Positions 58,375 to 64,000 of a stretch of 64,000 nt of DNA are shown here, one piece after another. The translations under genes were made by a program, and so were the position numbers. The stretch spans positions 1,922,001 to 1,986,000 of the forward strand of contig NZ_JAXCHP010000001.1 in assembly GCF_035984545.1 (NCBI RefSeq). Direction: 5' to 3'. Below the pieces are notes generated by a model. That model did not search any database. It was given only the letters and a program-made list of their open reading frames with translations, and was not told where the DNA came from. Each line of letters starts with the position of its first letter. The stretch's first letter is position 1. The DNA comes from Cryobacterium sp. GrIS_2_6 (lineage in GTDB: Bacteria; Actinomycetota; Actinomycetes; Actinomycetales; Microbacteriaceae).

Positions 58375-58412
58375 TTCGTATCCGGCTCTCGGCCGGGAGA
58401 GCCGGATACGAA
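58375..58412 (-). promoter_or_regulatory. 16-bp hairpin in the 5' region of the LysM gene
   Basis: TTCGTATCCGGCTCTC (58375-58390) and GAGAGCCGGATACGAA (58397-58412) pair without mismatch around a 6-base loop. It ends 4 bases before the AGGAGG of the LysM gene. Confidence 0.75.
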
Positions 58413-58421
58413 GCTATGTTC

Positions 58422-58450
58422 CGAATATATATTCGATTGTTCGAACAATC
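58422..58450. promoter_or_regulatory. Overlapping palindromes, candidate LexA (SOS) sites
   Basis: CGAATATATATTCG (58422-58435) has the 5-4-5 geometry of the actinobacterial SOS box CGAAC-N4-GTTCG, with C-to-T and G-to-A changes. GATTGTTCGAACAATC (58435-58450) is a second perfect palindrome. Both lie between the divergent LysM and lexA genes, where LexA is expected to bind. Confidence 0.6.
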
Positions 58451-58650
58451 AAGACTTTCTCCGGTTATTATCGGGGTGAAGTACACGACACACTCGAATG
58501 AATGTCTGTACTTCGCCCCAAGCTGGTTACAGTTTCGATTGACTGGTGTGAACTCAACCAGCGACCACTGACATTTGGATACGGTCGCCTCACGGCATCC
58601 GCCGGGGCGACCGCCCGCCACCGCCCACCGCCACCGACAGGAGCGACATC

Positions 58651-58695
58651 GTGACCCAGGACAGCGTGACCCCGGACAGCGTGACCCCGTTCACC
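58651..58695 (+). repeat. 15-bp tandem repeat containing the lexA start codon
   Basis: Three units of 15 bases begin GTGACC at 58651, 58666 and 58681. The first two share GACAGC at the end. Each unit offers an in-frame GTG. Confidence 0.75.
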
Positions 58696-59385
58696 GGCAG
58701 TTCCCCCGAACGAGGCGGAACACGTCGGAGGAAGAGCCTCAGCGACAAGCAGCGCGCGATCATGGACGTGATCCAGCGATCTGTCGGCCAGCGCGGCTAT
58801 CCACCGAGCATGCGGGAGATCGGTGACGCCGTCGGCCTGTCGTCGCTGTCGAGCGTCACCCACCAGCTCAACCAACTCCAGCTGAGCGGCTACCTGCGCA
58901 GGGACCCGAACCGGCCCCGGGCGCTCGAGGTCCTGATCGAGCTGCCGCAGTCGCCAGAGGACACCGCGGCCGGCGCCGCGGAGAACTTCCAGCAGGGAAC
59001 CCCGGTGGGCGACGCGGCAATGGTGCCGCTCGTCGGGCGGATCGCGGCCGGTGTTCCGATCATGGCCGACCAGCAGGTCGACGAGATCTTCCCGCTCCCG
59101 CGCCAGCTTGTCGGCAAGGGCGAGCTGTTCATGCTCAAGGTCGTCGGCGAATCGATGATCGACGCCGCGATTATGGACGGCGACTGGGTCGTCGTCCGCC
59201 AGCAGAAGACCGCGGAGAACGGCGAGATCGTCGCCGCGATGCTCGATGGCGAGGCGACGGTGAAGGTCTTCCGGCAGCGTGACGGCCACACCTGGCTGCT
59301 GCCGAGGAACACCAACTTCGAGCCGATCCTCGGTGACCACGCCGAGATCCTCGGCAAGATCGTCGCCGTCCTGCGGTCCCTGTAG
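58651..59385 (+). CDS. lexA: SOS repressor LexA
   Basis: Represses the DNA-damage response and cleaves itself when RecA is active. The 244-residue product has an N-terminal winged helix ([31 protein letters not shown]), the Ala-Gly cleavage site in GRIAAGVP, the catalytic Ser in [11 protein letters not shown] and the Lys in GEATVKVF. The first 15 codons consist of a 15-bp tandem repeat, each unit starting GTGACC, so GTG 58651 and two later GTGs are all possible starts. GGAG precedes the first. Confidence 0.96.
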   Translation: MTQDSVTPDSVTPFTGSSPERGGTRRRKSLSDKQRAIMDVIQRSVGQRGYPPSMREIGDAVGLSSLSSVTHQLNQLQLSGYLRRDPNRPRALEVLIELPQSPEDTAAGAAENFQQGTPVGDAAMVPLVGRIAAGVPIMADQQVDEIFPLPRQLVGKGELFMLKVVGESMIDAAIMDGDWVVVRQQKTAENGEIVAAMLDGEATVKVFRQRDGHTWLLPRNTNFEPILGDHAEILGKIVAVLRSL

Positions 59386-59416
59386 TCCCCTGTAATTCCC
59401 CCGTGCGCGCCAACTG

Positions 59417-59454
59417 CGCCGCTTCGCGCCAGGCATGCCTGGCGCGAAGCGGCG
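59417..59454. repeat. 38-bp perfect palindrome, copy 2
   Basis: 19-base arms (from GCCGCTTCGCG) meet at GGCATGCC with no loop. The right flank GGCGGAAATGG also matches copy 1 at 35944-36005, while the left flank has diverged. It lies between the convergent lexA and metE genes, where it could serve as a terminator. Confidence 0.85.
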
Positions 59455-59497
59455 GAAATGGTGCATCTCGCGCGGTGGGTGTTCGCCGCGAAGAGGA

Positions 59498-61837
59498 TCA
59501 GGCGAGGGCGGGGATGCCTGCGGCGAGGCGGGCGCGCACGATGCGGGTGGCCTCGATCATGTTTCCGAGAGACTCGACCGTCTCCGTGTAGCCGCGGGTC
59601 TTGAGCCCGCAATCCGGGTTCACCCAGACCTGACCGGTCGGGATGGCGGCGACGGCACGGTCGAGCAGCTCCGTCAGCTCGGCAACGCCCGGCACCCGCG
59701 GCGAGTGGATGTCGTAGACACCCGGGCCGATGCCGTGGTCGAAGCCGTTGGCCTGGATGTCCGTCACGACCTCCATCCGGGAGCGGGCCGCCTCGATGCT
59801 CGTCACGTCGGCGTCGAGAGCGCGGATCGCCTCGAGCACGACGCCGAACTCGGAGTAGCAGAGGTGGGTGTGGATCTGGGTCGCGTCCTGCACCCCGGCG
59901 GTCGCGAGCCGGAACGAGCCGACGGACCAGTCGAGGTAGTCGGCGTGGCCGGCCTTCTTGAGCGGAAGCAGTTCGCGCAGGGCCGGCTCGTCGACCTGGA
60001 TGATGCCGATTCCGGCGGCCTCGAGGTCGGCGATCTCGTCGCGGAGGGCGAGAGCGACCTGGCGCGCCGTCTCGCCGAGGGGCTGGTCGTCGCGCACGAA
60101 GGACCAGGCGAGGATGGTGACCGGTCCGGTCAACATGCCCTTGACCGGCTTCTCCGTCAGCCCCTGCGTGTAGGTCGACCACTCGACGGTGATCGGTTTC
60201 GGGCGGGAGACATCGCCCCACAGGATGGACGGGCGGGTGCAGCGGCTGCCGTAGGACTGGACCCAGCCGTTCTCGGTGACCGCGAAGCCGTCGAGGTTCT
60301 CGGCGAAGTATTGCACCATGTCGTTGCGCTCGGGTTCGCCGTGCACGAGCACGTCGAGGCCGATCTCCTCCTGCAGGGCGACGACCCGGGCGATCTCCGC
60401 GCGCATCAGGTCGCGGTATTCGGCTGCGCTGAGCACTCCGGTGAGGAAGCGGGCGCGGGCACGGCGGATCTCCCCGGTCTGCGGGAAGGAGCCGATGGTC
60501 GTCGTCGGCAGGAAGGGCAGCGCGAGTGCGGTCTCCTGGGCGGCGAGCCTGTCGGCGTAAACGCCTCGGCTGTACGAGGCGTCCGTGAGCTCCGCGGCAC
60601 GGGCCCTCACGGCACCGTCGCGGACGCCGGGGGCGGCGCTGCGGGCGGCGAGTGCGGCGGTCGCGGCGTCCAGTTCGGCCGTGATGGCCTCCCGACCGTC
60701 GGCCAGGCCGCGGGCGAGGGTCACAACCTGGCCGACCTTCTCGTCGGCGAAGGCGAGCCAGCTCACCAGTTCGGCGCCGAGCGCGGTCTCGTCGGCGACG
60801 GTGTGCGGGACGTGCTGGAGGCTCGTCGAGGTCGAGACGGTGACCCGCGCCGACAGGGTGCCGGCCCCGGTGAGCTGAGCGAATGCATCCGCCAGGTCAC
60901 CGCGCCAGATGTTGTGCCCGTCGATGACACCGGCGACGAGGGTCTTCCCGTCGAGCCCCTGGGCCGTCTCGGGGAGCGTGCCGCGGACGAGATCAAGGCC
61001 GATGGCCTCGATCGGTGCGGCGGCGAGTACGGGGAGGGCGTCGCCGAGGCTACCGTAGGGAGCGGCGACGAAGATCGCCGGGCGCTGGGCGAGGTGCCCG
61101 AGAGTCCCATACGCCCACTGCACGGCGCTGAGGGTCTCAGCGCGGGGCACGTGGATGCTCTCGCTGACGAGGCCGGGTTCGTCGAGCTGCACCCACTCGG
61201 CACCGGCGGCGGCGAGGCGCTGCAACAAGGTCGCGTACACGGGAATGAGGTCCTCGATCCGGTCGATGGGCTCGAAGCCCGCGGGGGCTTCGTCGCTCGG
61301 CTTGCTGAGCAGCAGGAAGGTGACCGGCCCGACGATGACGGGCCGGGTCAGGTAGCCGGCCGCGCGTGCCTCCTCGAATTCGCTCACGATGCGGTCACTC
61401 GAGAGGGAGAACTCCGTTTCCGGACCGATCTCGGGCACGAGGTAGTGGTAGTTCGAGTCGAACCACTTGGTCATCTCGAGCGGGAGGCTGTCCCCCTCGC
61501 CGCGGGCGAGGGTGAAGTAACCGGCGAGGTCGATGTGCCCGTCGGCGTCGACGAGTCCGGCGAAGCGGGCGGGCACGGCGCCGACCGCGCACAGCGCGTC
61601 GAGCATCTGGTCGTAGTAGGAGAACGACTCCGGGATGGCGGAGTCGGTGCGGCCGAGGCCGAGGGCGGCGAGGCGGTCGCGGGTGGCCTGGCGGAGTCCG
61701 GCCGCGGCGGCCTCGAGTTCGGCGGCGCTCGACGTGCCGGCCCAGAAAGATTCGACGGCCTTCTTGAGTTCGCGGCGCGGGCCGATGCGCGGGTAGCCGA
61801 GGATGGTGCCTGCGGGGAACGGGGCAGTGCTGGTCAT
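59498..61837 (-). CDS. metE: Cobalamin-independent methionine synthase
   Basis: Transfers the methyl group of methyl-tetrahydropteroyl-glutamate to homocysteine. The 779-residue protein has duplicated barrels. The zinc site is seen in [11 protein letters not shown] (His and Cys) and [16 protein letters not shown] (second Cys). The ATG at 61837 follows AAAGGAAA. I found no cobalamin riboswitch in the 174-base gap (61838-62011) between metF and metE; that gap is GC-rich and otherwise featureless. Confidence 0.97.
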   Translation of the reverse strand: MTSTAPFPAGTILGYPRIGPRRELKKAVESFWAGTSSAAELEAAAAGLRQATRDRLAALGLGRTDSAIPESFSYYDQMLDALCAVGAVPARFAGLVDADGHIDLAGYFTLARGEGDSLPLEMTKWFDSNYHYLVPEIGPETEFSLSSDRIVSEFEEARAAGYLTRPVIVGPVTFLLLSKPSDEAPAGFEPIDRIEDLIPVYATLLQRLAAAGAEWVQLDEPGLVSESIHVPRAETLSAVQWAYGTLGHLAQRPAIFVAAPYGSLGDALPVLAAAPIEAIGLDLVRGTLPETAQGLDGKTLVAGVIDGHNIWRGDLADAFAQLTGAGTLSARVTVSTSTSLQHVPHTVADETALGAELVSWLAFADEKVGQVVTLARGLADGREAITAELDAATAALAARSAAPGVRDGAVRARAAELTDASYSRGVYADRLAAQETALALPFLPTTTIGSFPQTGEIRRARARFLTGVLSAAEYRDLMRAEIARVVALQEEIGLDVLVHGEPERNDMVQYFAENLDGFAVTENGWVQSYGSRCTRPSILWGDVSRPKPITVEWSTYTQGLTEKPVKGMLTGPVTILAWSFVRDDQPLGETARQVALALRDEIADLEAAGIGIIQVDEPALRELLPLKKAGHADYLDWSVGSFRLATAGVQDATQIHTHLCYSEFGVVLEAIRALDADVTSIEAARSRMEVVTDIQANGFDHGIGPGVYDIHSPRVPGVAELTELLDRAVAAIPTGQVWVNPDCGLKTRGYTETVESLGNMIEATRIVRARLAAGIPALA

Positions 61838-62011
61838 AACGTTTCCTTTGCGGTTGGGCGGTGCAGCGGATGCTGGCGGGTGGTGTGTGGGGCGGATGCC
61901 GCGGCGGGCCGGGTGCTTTCTGGCGCGACGGAAACCCGAGGCGCCCGTACGGCGTTCGGCGGAGCGGGAGCGATGATGGCGATGGCGACCGGGGCAGGGC
62001 GCCAGGCCGGG

Positions 62012-63001
62012 TTACACGATCGTGGGCAGTGCCGTCGGCGTCCGGACCGGAGCCGGCGCGCCGAGCAGGCCGCAGCCGTCGAGTACCTCCAGTACGGTTT
62101 CGTGCTGGTTGAAGGCGTAGAGGTGCAGCCCGGGGGCGCCGCCGGCGATCACCTGGCTGGCGAGGTCGACGGCGTGCTGGATGCCGATCTCGCGCTGTCC
62201 CTCCTTGGTCGGTTCGATCTCGAGCCGGATGGACAGGTCTGCGGGCATCTGCTCACCGGAGAGTTCGATGATCCGCCGCAGCCTGGCCGGGCTGGTCACC
62301 GGCATGATGCCGGGCAGGATCGGGAAGAGCACTCCGGCCTCCCTGGCGCGCTGGACGAAGCTCAGGAAGTGGTCGGCGTGGAAGAAGAGCTGGGTGATGC
62401 CGAGGTTCGCGCCCGCGGCCTGCTTGGCGAGCAGGGTATCGATATCCTGCGCCGATGAGCGTGACCGGGGGTGGCCGTTCGGGAACGCCGCGACGGCGAT
62501 CCGCACCTTCTCGTGGCCGGGCTTGACGGCGCGTGCGGCGGGGATACCGGGGATGATCGTCTCGCGGTATGGCGATTTCTCGGCCTGAACCCGGTGGATG
62601 AGCTGCACGAGTTCGGCGGCGCTGCCGAAGTCGCCGAGGAACGCCTCGCCCTCCTTCGTGCCGGCAGGCGGGTCGCCGCGGAGGGCGAGGAAGCTGCGCA
62701 CTCCCGCGTCGAGGAACTCGCGGATCAGCCGGTTCGCCTCGTCGTGGGTGGAACCGACGCAGGTGAGGTGGGCCATCGCTTCGACGTTCGTCGTGCGGAG
62801 GATGCGGCTGAGCACGTCGAGCGAGGAGCGGCGTGAGGATCCGTTGGCTCCGTAGGTGACCGAGAGGAAGTCGGGGCCCGCCGCCGCGAGATGGTCGATC
62901 GTCGTCGCGAGAGCGGATGCTGCAGCATCCGTCTTGGGCGGATACAGCTCGAACGAGAAGGGGATGCGCCGTGTGCGGGCGGAGTCCGTTGGAGTGGACA
63001 T
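62012..63001 (-). CDS. metF: 5,10-methylenetetrahydrofolate reductase
   Basis: FAD enzyme that supplies methyl-THF to MetE. The 329-residue product has FSFELYPPKTD near the start, SVTYGANGSSR, HLTCVGSTHDE and FLALRGDPPAGT, all standard for MetF. The ATG at 63001 follows GAGGA. The 196-base upstream region carries two hairpins and the hflX terminator. Confidence 0.95.
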   Translation of the reverse strand: MSTPTDSARTRRIPFSFELYPPKTDAAASALATTIDHLAAAGPDFLSVTYGANGSSRRSSLDVLSRILRTTNVEAMAHLTCVGSTHDEANRLIREFLDAGVRSFLALRGDPPAGTKEGEAFLGDFGSAAELVQLIHRVQAEKSPYRETIIPGIPAARAVKPGHEKVRIAVAAFPNGHPRSRSSAQDIDTLLAKQAAGANLGITQLFFHADHFLSFVQRAREAGVLFPILPGIMPVTSPARLRRIIELSGEQMPADLSIRLEIEPTKEGQREIGIQHAVDLASQVIAGGAPGLHLYAFNQHETVLEVLDGCGLLGAPAPVRTPTALPTIV

Positions 63002-63057
63002 TCATTCCTCATTCGACAGTAGCCAGTGTGTGCACTGAATGGCCGGGCGGCCGCGGA

Positions 63058-63140
63058 CCGCCAGGAAGCCCTGGCGGGTGTTCGCGGGCGGGTGCCGGGC
63101 TCGGCTGTCGCACCATGCCGGCGGAAGAAATCCGTCGGCA
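63058..63140 (-). promoter_or_regulatory. Two hairpins in the metF 5' region
   Basis: CCGCCAGG/CCTGGCGG (63058-63065 with 63070-63077, 8 bp, 4-base loop) and TGCCGGCGGA/TCCGTCGGCA (63116-63125 with 63131-63140, 10 bp with one G-U, 5-base loop). They lie between the hflX terminator and the metF start. They match no riboswitch I recognise. Confidence 0.5.
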
Positions 63141-63146
63141 ACGATT

Positions 63147-63180
63147 GAAGAAAACTCTAGCAATCCCTTAATCGGATTGC
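63147..63180 (-). terminator. Intrinsic terminator of hflX
   Basis: On the reverse strand the 7-bp stem GCAATCC/GGATTGC (63180-63174 with 63166-63160) is followed by TAGAGTTTTCTTC. It lies 18 bases after the hflX stop. Confidence 0.75.
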
Positions 63181-63197
63181 ACGAGTGTGACCGTTCG

Positions 63198-64000
63198 TTA
63201 CCTGGTTCCGCTTGCGACGGCGGGCACAGCGGCCACCGGTGCGACGGCGAACGGTGCGAACTGGGACTGGATCTCCGTCGTAACGAGGGCGCGCACCCGG
63301 GTGCCGGTTTCGGCGTAGTCCGTCGTGAGCACCGTGCCCTGGGCGTGCAGCATCGCGATCAGGTCGCCGCGCTCGTAGGGAATGAGCAGGTCGAGTTCGA
63401 TGGAGGGGCGCGGAAGCAGTCCGGCGATCGCGGCGAGCACCTCCTCGACGCCCTCACCCGTGCGAGTGGAGACGAAGATGCCCTTCGGCCAGAGGCCGCG
63501 CAGCACGAGACGATCGTCGTCGGTGACGAGGTCGCTCTTGTTGAAGACGACGAGCTCAGGGATCTCCCGGGCGCCGACCTCACCGATGACCTCGCGGACC
63601 GTCGCGAGCTGGCTCGCCGGGTCGGGATGGGAGGCGTCGACGACGTGCACGATGACGTCGGCGTCGGCGACCTCTTCAAGGGTCGACCGGAAGGCCTCGA
63701 CGAGTTGGTGCGGCAGGTTGCGGACGAAGCCGACGGTGTCGGTCAGCGTGTACAGGCGCCCGTCGCTCGTGGTCGACTTCCGCACGGTCGCGTCGAGCGT
63801 GGCGAAGAGGGAGTTCTCGACGAGCACGCCGGCCCGGGTGATCCGGTTCAGCAGGCTCGACTTGCCGGCGTTCGTGTATCCGACGATGGCGACGGAGGGC
63901 ACGGCGTTGCGCTTGCGGTTGGCGCGCTTGGCCTCGCGGGCTGGCTTCATGGCCAGGATCTGCTTGCGCAGCCGGGACATCCGGGTGTGGATGCGACGAC
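63198..64000 (-). CDS. hflX: GTPase HflX, C-terminal part, cut by window edge
   Basis: Ribosome-associated GTPase that splits stalled or stressed ribosomes. The visible 267 codons run from the end of the N-terminal domain (RRIHTRMSRLRKQI, reaching the right edge) through the G domain. The P-loop GYTNAGKSSLLNR, LFATLDATVRK, DTVGFVRNLPH and NKSD are all HflX-specific. The C-terminal domain after about 180 codons is intact to the stop at 63198. The missing N-terminal part lies beyond position 64000. Confidence 0.95.
   Translation of the reverse strand, partial: RRIHTRMSRLRKQILAMKPAREAKRANRKRNAVPSVAIVGYTNAGKSSLLNRITRAGVLVENSLFATLDATVRKSTTSDGRLYTLTDTVGFVRNLPHQLVEAFRSTLEEVADADVIVHVVDASHPDPASQLATVREVIGEVGAREIPELVVFNKSDLVTDDDRLVLRGLWPKGIFVSTRTGEGVEEVLAAIAGLLPRPSIELDLLIPYERGDLIAMLHAQGTVLTTDYAETGTRVRALVTTEIQSQFAPFAVAPVAAVPAVASGTR

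Noticed and set aside
61838..62011. Cobalamin riboswitch before metE
   Set aside because: The conserved B12-box elements are absent from this gap.
59435..62458. Open frame of about 1000 codons on the + strand opposite metE and metF
   Set aside because: It is antisense to two well-recognised enzymes. It has the Gly/Arg/Asp-rich composition of high-GC shadow frames and resembles no family.

Overview
This window is chromosomal DNA from a high-GC actinobacterium. The rRNA genes and the gene order both point to the family Microbacteriaceae. The 16S sequence looks most like Cryobacterium and its relatives, which is a judgement from memory and not a search. Almost every gene is a conserved core gene. 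The order (his genes, infC-rpmI-rplT, trmH, pheST, argCJBDFGH, mpg, tyrS, TPR gene, HAD, tlyA, nadK, recN, pyrG, NUDIX, xerD, parA, scpAB, rluB, cmk, der) follows the block known from Mycobacterium tuberculosis around Rv1600-Rv1713. I see no prophage, insertion sequence, CRISPR array or tRNA gene.

Layout. At 1-997 is the N-terminal part of a membrane protein with a glycosyltransferase-like domain, cut by the window edge. At 1251-18093 is a tightly packed leftward series: a TPR-like protein with a repetitive N-terminus, HAD phosphatase, a 65-residue protein, tlyA, nadK, recN, pyrG, NUDIX hydrolase, xerD, parA, scpA, scpB, rluB, tyrA, cmk and der. Many of these overlap by a few bases. At 18211-23548 is a complete leftward rRNA operon (16S-23S-5S), with processing stems, two promoter-like sites and a terminator. 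tyrS lies directly upstream of it. At 25613-26892 is a rightward SatD-like/SatE-like pair with an AT-rich promoter. At 26961-35785 are mpg and the arginine genes. At 36017-43837 are pheT, pheS, a glutamate-type ABC transporter (gluDCBA) and a trmH-family methyltransferase. At 43973-46204 is a rightward membrane glycosyltransferase. At 46323-47508 is rplT-rpmI-infC. At 47803-54708 are a DUF1844 gene, a Nei/Fpg glycosylase, an Lhr helicase and an SseB-like gene. At 54692-57875 is hisA-hisH-hisB-hisC. At 57984-59385 are divergent genes for a LysM protein and LexA. At 59498-63001 are metE and metF. The 5'-truncated hflX reaches the right edge.

How the genes work together. The left block combines translation and ribosome assembly (der, rluB, tlyA), nucleotide supply (pyrG, cmk, nadK) and chromosome segregation and recombination (parA, scpAB, xerD, recN). 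The middle block combines rRNA synthesis with tRNA charging (tyrS, pheST) and arginine synthesis. The LysM-lexA pair looks like the mycobacterial Rv2719c-lexA (corynebacterial divS-like) arrangement, in which an SOS-induced cell-wall protein restrains division.

The most unusual signals are regulatory or architectural. They are: an infC gene that seems to start at ATC; a 62-bp perfect palindrome at 35944 whose core recurs at 59417; three CATAGC repeats spaced exactly 11 bp before the glycosyltransferase gene; short tandem repeats that sit on the start or stop codon of four genes; a strong hairpin between a candidate SOS site and the LysM gene; and about 20 degenerate repeats in the TPR-like protein. 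The SatD/SatE-like pair is the best candidate for a poorly described system.
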